Shown here in pieces: positions 38,229 to 52,250 of a stretch of 64,000 nt of DNA. The notes under the pieces were generated by a model. That model was not told the origin of the DNA, searched no databases, and saw nothing but the letters and a program-made list of their open reading frames with translations. The DNA is from Bombus terrestris (lineage: Eukaryota; Arthropoda; Insecta; Hymenoptera; Apidae), in NCBI RefSeq assembly GCF_910591885.1, contig NW_025963552.1, forward strand, positions 1,860,001 to 1,924,000, in the 5' to 3' direction. Position 1 is the stretch's first letter, and the number at the start of each line of letters is the position of its first letter. Both the position numbers and the translations under genes were made by a program.

Positions 38229-39072
38229 ACATTTGTCAGCAGGCAATAGGATAAAGACTTCCGGCTCCTCGGGCTGGTGCGAATGTTTCAATGTCCGTAT
38301 GTGCCAAACCGTTGGATTGTGACACACCTTTACGCGTCTCTCGTTCGCTGCGCTCGCTCGAAAACTATAGCGTAACCTAAAACCAATCCATCTTGCGTTC
38401 ATTATTCGATATGGTGGCGACTTATTTCGAATTTGCGAACGTGTCGGATCGGATGTGAGGTTGGACTAAATTTTTACGAGCGAGCGGAGCGAGCGAGCAA
38501 CGATCACAATTTGCAAGGTATACATATACCTTATATTGCCTTGCATATATTTCGTGTTAGTACCTAATTTTGTCAGCCACTTCGGACATCACATTGGACT
38601 GTAGTATGTGGAAATAGTACTATTTATGTGAAACTATTCACAAACTGTAAACATTTGTCAGCAGGCAATAGGATAAAGACTTCCGGCTCCTCGGGCTGGT
38701 GCGAATGTTTCAATGTCCGTATGTGCCAAACCGTTGGATTGTGACACACCTTTACGCGTCTCTCGTTCGCTGCGTTCGCTCGAAAACTATAGCCTAACCT
38801 AAAACCAATCCATCTTGCGTTCATTATTCGATATGGTGGCGACTTATTTCGAATTTGCGAACGTGTCGGATCGGATGTGAGGTTGGACTAAATTTTTACG
38901 AGCGAGCGGAGCGAGCGAGCAACGATCACAATTTGCAAGGTATACATATACCTTATATTGCCTTGCATATATTTCGTGTTAGTACCTAATTTTGTCAGCC
39001 ACTTCGGACATCACATTGGACTGTAGTATGTGGAAATAGTACTATTTATGTGAAACTATTCACAAACTGTAA

Positions 39073-39080
39073 CATAACAA
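39073..39080. repeat. 8-bp insertion CATAACAA, copy 2
   Basis: This is the same insertion as at 38221-38228, exactly 852 bp (two monomers plus 8) downstream. Flanking sequence from about 37982 to 38530 matches 38834 to 39382 at this offset, so the second copy arose by duplication of a dimer and not by a second insertion. Confidence 0.93.
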
Positions 39081-39472
39081 ACATTTGTCAGCAGGCAATA
39101 GGATAAAGACTTCCGGCTCCTCGGGCTGGTGCGAATGTTTCAATGTCCGTATGTGCCAAACCGTTGGATTGTGACACACCTTTACGCGTCTCTCGTTCGC
39201 TGCGCTCGCTCGAAAACTATAGCGTAACCTAAAACCAATCCATCTTGCGTTCATTATTCGATATGGTGGCGACTTATTTCGAATTTGCGAACGTGTCGGA
39301 TCGGATGTGAGGTTGGACTAAATTTTTACGAGCGAGCGGAGCGAGCGAGCAACGATCACAATTTGCAAGGTATACATATATCTTGCAATATGCATATATA
39401 TCGTGTTAGTACCTAATTTTGTCAGCCACTTCGGACATCACATTGGACTGTAGTATGTGGAAATAGTACTAT

Positions 39473-39891
39473 TTATGTGAAACTATTCACAAACTGTAAA
39501 CATTTGTCAGCAGGCAATAGGATAAATACTTCCGGCTCCTCTGGCTGGTGCGAATGTTTCAATGTCCGTATGTGCCAAACCGTTGGATTGTGATACACCT
39601 TCACGCGTCTCTCGCTCGCTGCGCTCGCTCGAAAACTATAGCCTAACCTAAAACCAATCCCTCTTGCGTTAGTCATTCGATATGAAGGCGACTTATTTCG
39701 AATTTGCGAACGTGTCGGATCGGATGTGAGGTTGGACTAAATTTTTACGAGCGAGCGGAGCGAGCGAGCAACGATCACAATTTGCAAGGTATACATATAC
39801 CTTGCAATATGCATATATATCGTGTTAGTACCTAATTTTGTCAGCCACTTCGGACATCACATTGCACTGTAGTATGTCGAAATAGTACTAT
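39473..39891. repeat. Representative 419-bp monomer (short class)
   Basis: This unit illustrates the short class, which has CCTTGCAATATGCATATATA at the AT-rich site and so contains ATGCAT, absent from the long class there. Two short subclasses are visible. One reads GCATCGATCACAATATGC just before the AT-rich palindrome (for example 2345-2370). The other reads GCAACGATCACAATTTGC (this unit). The first subclass is common in 1-9000 and is usually followed by CTAATTTCGTCAGCC. The second shares its upstream half with the long class, as if the long and short 3-prime halves had been reshuffled onto it. Short units make up 82 of the 151 complete monomers. Confidence 0.93.
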
Positions 39892-41069
39892 TTATGTGAA
39901 ACTATTCACAAACTGTAAACATTTGTCAGCAGGCAATAGGATAAAGACTTCCGGCTCCTCGGGCTGGTGCGAATGTTTCAATGTCCGTATGTGCCAAACC
40001 GTTGGATTGTGACACACCTTTACGCGTCTCTCGTTCGCTGCGCTCGCTCGAAAACTATAGCCTAACCTAAAACCAATCCATCTTGCGTTCATTATTCGAT
40101 ATGGTGGCGACTTATTTCGAATTTGCGAACGTGTCGGATCGGATGTGAGGTTGGACTAAATTTTTACGAGCGAGCGGAGCGAGCGAGCAACGATCACAAT
40201 TTGCAAGGTATACATATACCATATATTGCCTTGCATATATTTCGTGTTAGTACCTAATTTTGTCAGCCACTTCGGACATCACATTGGACTGTAGTATGTG
40301 GAAATAGTACTATTTATGTGAAACTATTCACAAACTGTAAACATTTGTCAGCAGGCAATAGGATAAAGACTTCCGGCTCCTCGGGCTGGTGCGAATGTTT
40401 CAATGTCCGTATGTGCCAAACCGTTGGATTGTGACACACCTTTACGCGTCTCTCGTTCGCTGCGCTCGCTCGAAAACTATAGCGTAACCTAAAACCAATC
40501 CATCTTGCGTTCATTATTCGATATGGTGGCGACTTATTTCGAATTTGCGAACGTGTCGGATCGGATGTGAGGTTGGACTAAATTTTTACGAGCGAGCGGT
40601 GCGAGCGAGCATCGATCACAATATGCAAGGTATACATATACCTTGCAATATGCATATATATCGTGTTAGTACCTAATTTCGTCAGCCACTTCGGACATCA
40701 CATTGCCCTGTAGTATGTGGAAATAGTACTATTTATGTGAAACTATTCACAAACTGTAAACATTTGTCAGCAGGCTATAGGATAAAGACTTCCGGCTCCT
40801 CGGGCTGGTGCGTATGTTTCAATGTCAGTATGTGCCAAACCGGTTGGATTGTGACACACCTTTACGCGTCTCTCGCTCGCTGCGCTCGCTCGAAAACTAT
40901 AGCGTAACCTAAAACCAATCCATCTTGCGTTCATTATTCGATATGGTGGCGACTTATTTCGAATTTGCGAACGTGTCGGATCGGATGTGAGGTTGGACTA
41001 AATTTTTACGAGCGAGCGGTGCGAGCGAGCATCGATCACAATATGCAAGGTATACATATACCTTGCAAT

Positions 41070-44055
41070 ATGCATATATATCGTGTTAGTACCTAATTTC
41101 GTCAGCCACTTCGGACATCACATTGCCCTGTAGTATGTGGAAATAGTACTATTTATGTGAAACTATTCACAAACTGTAAACATTTGTCAGCAGGCAATAT
41201 GATAAAGACATCCGGCTCCTCGGCCTGGTGCGAATGTTTCAATGTCAGTATGTGCCAAACCGTTGGATTGTGACACACCTTTACGCGTCTCTCGCTCGCT
41301 GCGCTCGCTCGAAAGCTGTAGCCTAACCTCAAACTAATCCATCTTGCGTTCATTATTCGATATGGTGGCGACTTATTTCGAATTTGTGAACGTGTCGGAT
41401 CGGATGTGAGGTTGGACTAAATTTTTACGAGCGAGCGGAGCGAGCGAGCAACGATCACAATTTGCAAGGTATACATATACCTTATATTGCCTTGCATATA
41501 TTTCGTGTTAGTACCTAATTTTGTCAGCCACTTCGGACATCACATTGGACTGTAGTATGTGGAAATAGTACTATTTATGTGAAACTATTCACAAACTGTA
41601 AACATTTGTCAGCAGGCAATAGGATAAAGACTTCCGGCTCCTCGGGCTGGTGCGAATGTTTCAATGTCCGTATGTGCCAAACCGTTGGATTGTGACACAC
41701 CTTTACGCGTCTCTCGTTCGCTGCGCTCGCTCGAAAACTATAGCCTAACCTAAAACCAATCCATCTTGCGTTCATTATTCGATATGGTGGCGACTTATTT
41801 CAAATTTGCGAACGTGTCGGATCGGATGTGAGGTTGGACTAAATTTTTACGAGCGAGCGGAGCGAGCGAGCAACGATCACAATTTGCAAGGTATACATAT
41901 ACCTTATATTGCCTTGCATATATTTCGTGTTAGTACCTAATTTTGTCAGCCACTTCGGACATCACATTGGACTGTAGTATGTGGAAATAGTACTATTTAT
42001 GTGAAACTATTCACAAACTGTAAACATTTGTCAGCAGGCAATAGGATAAAGACTTCCGGCTCCTCGGGCTGGTGCGAATGTTTCAATGTCCGTATGTGCC
42101 AAACCGTTGGATTGTGACACACCTTTACGCGTCTCTCGTTCGCTGCGCTCGCTCGAAAACTATAGCGTAACCTAAAACCAATCCATCTTGCGTTCATTAT
42201 TCGATATGGTGGCGACTTATTTCGAATTTGCGAACGTGTCGGATCGGATGTGAGGTTGGACTAAATTTTTACGAGCGACCGGAGCGAGCGAGCAACGATC
42301 ACAATTTGCAAGGTATACATATACCTTATATTGCCTTGCATATATTTCGTGTTAGTACCTAATTTTGTCAGCCACTTCGGACATCACATTGGACTGTAGT
42401 ATGTGGAAATAGTACTATTTATGTGAAACTATTCACAAACTGTAAACATTTGTCAGCAGGCAATAGGATAAAGACTTCCGGCTCCTCGGGCTGGTGCGAA
42501 TGTTTCAATGTCAGTATGTGCCAAACCGTTGGACTGTGACACACCTTTACGCGTCTCTCGCTCGCTGCGCTCGCTCGAAAACTATAGCGTAACCTAAAAC
42601 CAATCCATCTTGCGTTCATTATTCGATATGGTGGCGACTTATTTCGAATTTGCGAACGTGTCGGATCGGATGTGAGGTTGGACTAAATTTTTACGAGCGA
42701 GCGGAGCGAGCGAGCAACGATCACAATTTGCAAGGTATACATATACCTTGCAATATGCATATATATCGTGTTAGTACCTAATTTTGTTAGCCACTTCGGA
42801 CATCACATTGGACTGTAGTATGTGGAAATAGTACTATTTATGTGAAACTATTCACAAACTGTAAACATTTGTCAGCAGGCAATAGGATAAATACTTCCGG
42901 CTCCTCTGGCTGGTGCGAATGTTTCAATGTCCGTATGTGCCAAACCGTTGGATTGTGATACACCTTCACGCGTCTCTCGCTCGCTGCGCTCGCTCGAAAA
43001 CTATAGCCTAACCTAAAACCAATCCCTCTTGCGTTAGTCATTCGATATGAAGGCGACTTATTTCGAATTTGCGAACGTGTCGGATCGGATGTGAGGTTGG
43101 ACTAAATTTTTACGAGCGAGCGGAGCGAGCGAGCAACGATCACAATTTGCAAGGTATACATATACCTTGCAATATGCATATATATCGTGTTAGTACCTAA
43201 TTTTGTCAGCCACTTCGAACATCACATTGCACTGTAGTATGTCGAAATAGTACTATTTATGTGAAACTATTCACAAACTGTAAACATTTGTCAGCAGGCT
43301 ATAGGATAAAGACTTCCGGCTCCTCGGGCTGGTGCGAATGTTTCAATGTCAGTATGTGCCAAACCGTTGGATTGTGACACACCTTTACGCGTCTCTCGCT
43401 CGCTGCGCTCGCTCGAAAACTATAGCGTAACCTAAAACCAATCCATCTTGCGTTCATTATTCGATATGGTGGCGACTTATTTCGAATTTGCGAACGTGTC
43501 GGATCGGATGTGAGGATGGACTAAATTTTTACGAGCGAGCGGTGCGAGCGAGCATCGATCACAATATGCAAGGTATACACATACCTTGCAATATGCATAT
43601 ATATCGTGTTAGTACCTAATTTCGTCAGCCACTTCGGACATCACATTGCCCTGTAGTATGTGGAAATAGTACTATTTATGTGAAACTATTCACAAACTGT
43701 AAACATTTGTCAGCAGGCAATATGATAAAGACATCCGGCTCCTCGGGCTGGTGCGAATGTTTCAATGTCAGTATGTGCCAAACCGGTGGATTGTGACACA
43801 CCTTTACGCGTCTCTCGCTCGCTGCGCTCGCTCGAAAGCTGTAGCCTAACCTAAAACCAATCCATCTTGCGTTCATTATTCGATATGGTGGCGACTTATT
43901 TCGAATTTGCGAACGTGTCGGATCGGATGTGAGGTTGGACTAAATTTTTACGAGCGAGCGGAGCGAGCGAGCAACGATCACAATTTGCAAGGTATACATA
44001 TACCTTATATTGCCTTGCATATATTTCGTGTTAGTACCTAATTTTGTCAGCCACT
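41070..44055. repeat. Dispersed duplicate block, copy 1 (2,986 bp)
   Basis: Units 41153, 41575, 41997, 42419, 42838, 43257 and 43676 match 58404, 58826, 59248, 59670, 60089, 60508 and 60927 at a constant offset of 17,251 bp. Shared rare markers are AACCTCAAAC (41326, 58577), TTTCAAATTTGCG (41799, 59050), TTTTGTTAGCC, CTTCGAACATC (43215, 60466), TGAGGATGG (43512, 60763) and AACCGGTGG (43783, 61034). The window also holds 41 monomers of unrelated order between the copies. Confidence 0.88.
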
Positions 44056-47000
44056 TCGGACATCACATTGGACTGTAGTATGTGGAAATAGTACTATTTA
44101 TGTGAAACTATTCACAAACTGTAAACATTTGTCAGCAGGCAATAGGATAAAGACTTCCGGCTCCTCGGGCTGGTGCGAATGTTTCAATGTCCGTATGTGC
44201 CAAACCGTTGGATTGTGACACACCTTTACGCGTCTCTCGTTCGCTGCGCTCGCTCGAAAACTATAGCCTAACCTAAAACCAATCCATCTTGCGTTCATTA
44301 TTCGATATGGTGGCGACTTATTTCGAATTTGCGAACGTGTCGGATCGGATGTGAGGTTGGACTAAATTTTTACGAGCGAGCGGAGCGAGCGAGCAACGAT
44401 CACAATTTGCAAGGTATACATATACCTTATATTGCCTTGCATATATTTCGTGTTAGTACCTAATTTTGTCAGCCACTTCGGACATCACATTGGACTGTAG
44501 TATGTGGAAATAGTACTATTTATGTGAAACTATTCACAAACTGTAAACATTTGTCAGCAGGCAATAGGATAAAGACTTCCGGCTCCTCGGGCTGGTGCGA
44601 ATGTTTCAATGTCCGTATGTGCCAAACCGTTGGATTGTGACACACCTTTACGCGTCTCTCGTTCGCTGCGTTCGCTCGAAAACTATAGCCTAACCTAAAA
44701 CCAATCCATCTTGCGTTCATTATTCGATATGGTGGCGACTTATTTCGAATTTGCGAACGTGTCGGATCGGATGTGAGGTTGGACTAAATTTTTACGAGCG
44801 AGCGGAGCGAGCGAGCAACGATCACAATTTGCAAGGTATACATATACCTTATATTGCCTTGCATATATTTCGTGTTAGTACCTAATTTTGTCAGCCACTT
44901 CGGACATCACATTGGACTGTAGTATGTGGAAATAGTACTATTTATGTGAAACTATTCACAAACTGTAAACATTTGTCAGCAGGCAATAGGATAAAGACTT
45001 CCGGCTCCTCGGGCTGGTGCGAATGTTTCAATGTCCGTATGTGCCAAACCGTTGGATTGTGACACACCTTTACGCGTCTCTCGTTCGCTGCGCTCGCTCG
45101 AAAACTATAGCGTAACCTAAAACCAATCCATCTTGCGTTCATTATTCGATATGGTGGCGACTTATTTCGAATTTGCGAACGTGTCGGATCGGATGTGAGG
45201 TTGGACTAAATTTTTACGAGCGAGCGGAGCGAGCGAGCAACGATCACAATTTGCAAGGTATACATATATCTTGCAATATGCATATATATCGTGTTAGTAC
45301 CTAATTTTGTCAGCCACTTCGGACATCACATTGGACTGTAGTATGTGGAAATAGTACTATTTATGTGAAACTATTCACAAACTGTAAACATTTGTCAGCA
45401 GGCAATAGGATAAATACTTCCGGCTCCTCTGGCTGGTGCGAATGTTTCAATGTCCGTATGTGCCAAACCGTTGGATTGTGATACACCTTCACGCGTCTCT
45501 CGCTCGCTGCGCTCGCTCGAAAACTATAGCCTAACCTAAAACCAATCCCTCTTGCGTTAGTCATTCGATATGAAGGCGACTTATTTCGAATTTGCGAACG
45601 TGTCGGATCGGATGTGAGGTTGGACTAAATTTTTACGAGCGAGCGGAGCGAGCGAGCAACGATCACAATTTGCAAGGTATACATATACCTTGCAATATGC
45701 ATATATATCGTGTTAGTACCTAATTTTGTCAGCCACTTCGGACATCACATTGCACTGTAGTATGTCGAAATAGTACTATTTATGTGAAACTATTCACAAA
45801 CTGTAAACATTTGTCAGCAGGCAATAGGATAAAGACTTCCGGCTCCTCGGGCTGGTGCGAATGTTTCAATGTCCGTATGTGCCAAACCGTTGGATTGTGA
45901 CACACCTTTACGCGTCTCTCGTTCGCTGCGCTCGCTCGAAAACTATAGCCTAACCTAAAACCAATCCATCTTGCGTTCATTATTCGATATGGTGGCGACT
46001 TATTTCGAATTTGCGAACGTGTCGGATCGGATGTGAGGTTGGACTAAATTTTTACGAGCGAGCGGAGCGAGCGAGCAACGATCACAATTTGCAAGGTATA
46101 CATATACCTTGCAATATGCATATATATCGTGTTAGTACCTAATTTTGTCAGCCACTTCGAACATCACATTGCACTGTAGTATGTCGAAATAGTACTATTT
46201 ATGTGAAACTATTCACAAACTGTAAACATTTGTCAGCAGGCTATAGGATAAAGACTTCCGGCTCCTCGGGCTGGTGCGAATGTTTCAATGTCAGTATGTG
46301 CCAAACCGTTGGATTGTGACACACCTTTACGCGTCTCTCGCTCGCTGCGCTCGCTCGAAAACTATAGCGTAACCTAAAACCAATCCATCTTGCGTTCATT
46401 ATTCGATATGGTGGCGACTTATTTCGAATTTGCGAACGTGTCGGATCGGATGTGAGGATGGACTAAATTTTTACGAGCGAGCGGTGCGAGCGAGCATCGA
46501 TCACAATATGCAAGGTATACACATACCTTGCAATATGCATATATATCGTGTTAGTACCTAATTTCGTCAGCCACTTCGGACATCACATTGCCCTGTAGTA
46601 TGTGGAAATAGTACTATTTATGTGAAACTATTCACAAACTGTAAACATTTGTCAGCAGGCAATATGATAAAGACATCCGGCTCCTCGGGCTGGTGCGAAT
46701 GTTTCAATGTCAGTATGTGCCAAACCGGTGGATTGTGACACACCTTTACGCGTCTCTCGCTCGCTGCGCTCGCTCGAAAGCTGTAGCCTAACCTAAAACC
46801 AATCCATCTTGCGTTCATTATTCGATATGGTGGCGACTTATTTCGAATTTGCGAACGTGTCGGATCGGATGTGAGGTTGGACTAAATTTTTACGAGCGAG
46901 CGGAGCGAGCGAGCAACGATCACAATTTGCAAGGTATACATATACCTTATATTGCCTTGCATATATTTCGTGTTAGTACCTAATTTTGTCAGCCACTTCG

Positions 47001-50000
47001 GACATCACATTGGGCTGTAGTATGTGGAAATAGTACTATTTATGTGAAACTATTCACAAACTGTAAACATTTGTCAGCAGGCAATAGGATAAATACTTCC
47101 GGCTCCTCTGGCTGGTGCGAATGTTTCAATGTCCGTATGTGCCAAACCGTTGGATTGTGATACACCTTCACGCGTCTCTCGCTCGCTGCGCTCGCTCGAA
47201 AACTATAGCCTAACCTAAAACCAATCCCTCTTGCGTTAGTCATTCGATATGAAGGCGACTTATTTCGAATTTGCGAACGTGTCGGATCGGATGTGAGGTT
47301 GGACTAAATTTTTACGAGCGAGCGGAGCGAGCGAGCAACGATCACAATTTGCAAGGTATACATATACCTTGCAATATGCATATATATCGTGTTAGTACCT
47401 AATTTTGTCAGCCACTTCGGACATCACATTGCACTGTAGTATGTCGAAATAGTACTATTTATGTGAAACTATTCACAAACTGTAAACATTTGTCAGCAGG
47501 CAATAGGATAAAGACTTCCGGCTCCTCGGGCTGGTGCGAATGTTTCAATGTCCGTATGTGCCAAACCGTTGGATTGTGACACACCTTTACGCGTCTCTCG
47601 TTCGCTGCGCTCGCTCGAAAACTATAGCCTAACCTAAAACCAATCCATCTTGCGTTCATTATTCGATATGGTGGCGACTTATTTCGAATTTGCGAACGTG
47701 TCGGATCGGATGTGAGGTTGGACTAAATTTTTACGAGCGAGCGGAGCGAGCGAGCAACGATCACAATTTGCAAGGTATACATATACCTTGCAATATGCAT
47801 ATATATCGTGTTAGTACCTAATTTTGTCAGCCACTTCGAACATCACATTGCACTGTAGTATGTCGAAATAGTACTATTTATGTGAAACTATTCACAAACT
47901 GTAAACATTTGTCAGCAGGCTATAGGATAAAGACTTCCGGCTCCTCGGGCTGGTGCGAATGTTTCAATGTCAGTATGTGCCAAACCGTTGGATTGTGACA
48001 CACCTTTACGCGTCTCTCGCTCGCTGCGCTCGCTCGAAAACTATAGCGTAACCTAAAACCAATCCATCTTGCGTTCATTATTCGATATGGTGGCGACTTA
48101 TTTCGAATTTGCGAACGTGTCGGATCGGATGTGAGGATGGACTAAATTTTTACGAGCGAGCGGTGCGAGCGAGCATCGATCACAATATGCAAGGTATACA
48201 CATACCTTGCAATATGCATATATATCGTGTTAGTACCTAATTTCGTCAGCCACTTCGGACATCACATTGCCCTGTAGTATGTGGAAATAGTACTATTTAT
48301 GTGAAACTATTCACAAACTGTAAACATTTGTCAGCAGGCAATATGATAAAGACATCCGGCTCCTCGGGCTGGTGCGAATGTTTCAATGTCAGTATGTGCC
48401 AAACCGGTGGATTGTGACACACCTTTACGCGTCTCTCGCTCGCTGCGCTCGCTCGAAAGCTGTAGCCTAACCTAAAACCAATCCATCTTGCGTTCATTAT
48501 TCGATATGGTGGCGACTTATTTCGAATTTGCGAACGTGTCGGATCGGATGTGAGGTTGGACTAAATTTTTACGAGCGAGCGGAGCGAGCGAGCAACGATC
48601 ACAATTTGCAAGGTATACATATACCTTATATTGCCTTGCATATATTTCGTGTTAGTACCTAATTTTGTCAGCCACTTCGGACATCACATTGGACTGTAGT
48701 ATGTGGAAATAGTACTATTTATGTGAAACTATTCACAAACTGTAAACATTTGTCAGCAGGCAATAGGATAAAGACTTCCGGCTCCTCGGGCTGGTGCGAA
48801 TGTTTCAATGTCCGTATGTGCCAAACCGTTGGATTGTGACACACCTTTACGCGTCTCTCGTTCGCTGCGCTCGCTCGAAAACTATAGCCTAACCTAAAAC
48901 CAATCCATCTTGCGTTCATTATTCGATATGGTGGCGACTTATTTCGAATTTGCGAACGTGTCGGATCGGATGTGAGGTTGGACTAAATTTTTACGAGCGA
49001 GCGGAGCGAGCGAGCAACGATCACAATTTGCAAGGTATACATATACCTTATATTGCCTTGCATATATTTCGTGTTAGTACCTAATTTTGTCAGCCACTTC
49101 GGACATCACATTGGACTGTAGTATGTGGAAATAGTACTATTTATGTGAAACTATTCACAAACTGTAAACATTTGTCAGCAGGCAATAGGATAAAGACTTC
49201 CGGCTCCTCGGGCTGGTGCGAATGTTTCAATGTCCGTATGTGCCAAACCGTTGGATTGTGACACACCTTTACGCGTCTCTCGTTCGCTGCGTTCGCTCGA
49301 AAACTATAGCCTAACCTAAAACCAATCCATCTTGCGTTCATTATTCGATATGGTGGCGACTTATTTCGAATTTGCGAACGTGTCGGATCGGATGTGAGGT
49401 TGGACTAAATTTTTACGAGCGAGCGGAGCGAGCGAGCAACGATCACAATTTGCAAGGTATACATATACCTTATATTGCCTTGCATATATTTCGTGTTAGT
49501 ACCTAATTTTGTCAGCCACTTCGGACATCACATTGGACTGTAGTATGTGGAAATAGTACTATTTATGTGAAACTATTCACAAACTGTAAACATTTGTCAG
49601 CAGGCAATAGGATAAAGACTTCCGGCTCCTCGGGCTGGTGCGAATGTTTCAATGTCCGTATGTGCCAAACCGTTGGATTGTGACACACCTTTACGCGTCT
49701 CTCGTTCGCTGCGCTCGCTCGAAAACTATAGCGTAACCTAAAACCAATCCATCTTGCGTTCATTATTCGATATGGTGGCGACTTATTTCGAATTTGCGAA
49801 CGTGTCGGATCGGATGTGAGGTTGGACTAAATTTTTACGAGCGAGCGGAGCGAGCGAGCAACGATCACAATTTGCAAGGTATACATATATCTTGCAATAT
49901 GCATATATATCGTGTTAGTACCTAATTTTGTCAGCCACTTCGGACATCACATTGGACTGTAGTATGTGGAAATAGTACTATTTATGTGAAACTATTCACA

Positions 50001-50728
50001 AACTGTAAACATTTGTCAGCAGGCAATAGGATAAATACTTCCGGCTCCTCTGGCTGGTGCGAATGTTTCAATGTCCGTATGTGCCAAACCGTTGGATTGT
50101 GATACACCTTCACGCGTCTCTCGCTCGCTGCGCTCGCTCGAAAACTATAGCCTAACCTAAAACCAATCCCTCTTGCGTTAGTCATTCGATATGAAGGCGA
50201 CTTATTTCGAATTTGCGAACGTGTCGGATCGGATGTGAGGTTGGACTAAATTTTTACGAGCGAGCGGAGCGAGCGAGCAACGATCACAATTTGCAAGGTA
50301 TACATATACCTTGCAATATGCATATATATCGTGTTAGTACCTAATTTTGTCAGCCACTTCGGACATCACATTGCACTGTAGTATGTCGAAATAGTACTAT
50401 TTATGTGAAACTATTCACAAACTGTAAACATTTGTCAGCAGGCAATAGGATAAAGACTTCCGGCTCCTCGGGCTGGTGCGAATGTTTCAATGTCCGTATG
50501 TGCCAAACCGTTGGATTGTGACACACCTTTACGCGTCTCTCGTTCGCTGCGCTCGCTCGAAAACTATAGCCTAACCTAAAACCAATCCATCTTGCGTTCA
50601 TTATTCGATATGGTGGCGACTTATTTCGAATTTGCGAACGTGTCGGATCGGATGTGAGGTTGGACTAAATTTTTACGAGCGAGCGGAGCGAGCGAGCAAC
50701 GATCACAATTTGCAAGGTATACATATAC
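43050..50728. repeat. Nested 11-mer (4,621 bp) and 4-mer (1,679 bp) duplications
   Basis: Positions of about 43050-46107 match about 47671-50728 at an offset of 4,621 bp. Within the first period, about 45285-47093 matches about 46964-48772 at an offset of 1,679 bp (four units: 45361, 45780, 46199, 46618 against 47040, 47459, 47878, 48297). The rare marker TGAGGATGG occurs at 43512, 46454 and 48133, giving spacings of 2,942 and 1,679 that add to 4,621. AACCGGTGG follows each at 43676-, 46618- and 48297-phase units. Two unequal exchanges of different sizes are needed to explain this. Confidence 0.87.
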
Positions 50729-52250
50729 CTTATATTGCCTTGCATATATTTCGTGTTAGTACCTAATTTTGTCAGCCACTTCGGACATCACATTGGACTG
50801 TAGTATGTGGAAATAGTACTATTTATGTGAAACTATTCACAAACTGTAAACATTTGTCAGCAGGCAATAGGATAAAGACTTCCGGCTCCTCGGGCTGGTG
50901 CGAATGTTTCAATGTCCGTATGTGCCAAACCGTTGGATTGTGACACACCTTTACGCGTCTCTCGTTCGCTGCGCTCGCTCGAAAACTATAGCGTAACCTA
51001 AAACCAATCCATCTTGCGTTCATTATTCGATATGGTGGCGACTTATTTCGAATTTGCGAACGTGTCGGATCGGATGTGAGGTTGGACTAAATTTTTACGA
51101 GCGAGCGGAGCGAGCGAGCAACGATCACAATTTGCAAGGTATACATATATCTTGCAATATGCATATATATCGTGTTAGTACCTAATTTTGTCAGCCACTT
51201 CGGACATCACATTGGACTGTAGTATGTGGAAATAGTACTATTTATGTGAAACTATTCACAAACTGTAAACATTTGTCAGCAGGCAATAGGATAAATACTT
51301 CCGGCTCCTCTGGCTGGTGCGAATGTTTCAATGTCCGTATGTGCCAAACCGTTGGATTGTGATACACCTTCACGCGTCTCTCGCTCGCTGCGCTCGCTCG
51401 AAAACTATAGCCTAACCTAAAACCAATCCCTCTTGCGTTAGTCATTCGATATGAAGGCGACTTATTTCGAATTTGCGAACGTGTCGGATCGGATGTGAGG
51501 TTGGACTAAATTTTTACGAGCGAGCGGAGCGAGCGAGCAACGATCACAATTTGCAAGGTATACATATACCTTGCAATATGCATATATATCGTGTTAGTAC
51601 CTAATTTTGTCAGCCACTTCGGACATCACATTGCACTGTAGTATGTCGAAATAGTACTATTTATGTGAAACTATTCACAAACTGTAAACATTTGTCAGCA
51701 GGCAATAGGATAAAGACTTCCGGCTCCTCGGGCTGGTGCGAATGTTTCAATGTCCGTATGTGCCAAACCGTTGGATTGTGACACACCTTTACGCGTCTCT
51801 CGTTCGCTGCGCTCGCTCGAAAACTATAGCCTAACCTAAAACCAATCCATCTTGCGTTCATTATTCGATATGGTGGCGACTTATTTCGAATTTGCGAACG
51901 TGTCGGATCGGATGTGAGGTTGGACTAAATTTTTACGAGCGAGCGGAGCGAGCGAGCAACGATCACAATTTGCAAGGTATACATATACCATATATTGCCT
52001 TGCATATATTTCGTGTTAGTACCTAATTTTGTCAGCCACTTCGGACATCACATTGGACTGTAGTATGTGGAAATAGTACTATTTATGTGAAACTATTCAC
52101 AAGCTGTAAACATTTGTCAGCAGGCAATAGGATAAAGACTTCCGGCTCCTCGGGCTGGTGCGAATGTTTCAATGTCCGTATGTGCCAAACCGTTGGATTG
52201 TGACACACCTTTACGCGTCTCTCGTTCGCTGCGCTCGCTCGAAAACTATA
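49292..52250. repeat. 3-monomer (1,260-bp) tandem duplication
   Basis: Units 49563, 49982 and 50401 match 50823, 51242 and 51661 at an offset of 1,260 bp, sharing TATATCTTGC at 49889 and 51149. The second copy gained TATACCATAT at about 51989, absent at the matching place in the first. Related trimers occur at 39046-40313 and 44942-46198. Confidence 0.85.

Larger units (their letters stand above)
36602..41069. repeat. Section with 8-bp-insertion dimer and a 1-bp insertion unit
   Basis: Units start at 36931, 37353, 37772, 38194, 38624, 39046, 39473, 39892, 40314 and 40733. Unit 37772 joins a GTTAGTCATTCG class to a GATATGGTGGCG class and so looks recombinant. Units 38194 (430 bp) and 39046 (427 bp) share one 8-bp insertion. 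Unit 40733 (420 bp) has an extra G in AACCGGTTGG near 40842, seen nowhere else in the window. No unique sequence is present. Confidence 0.88.
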
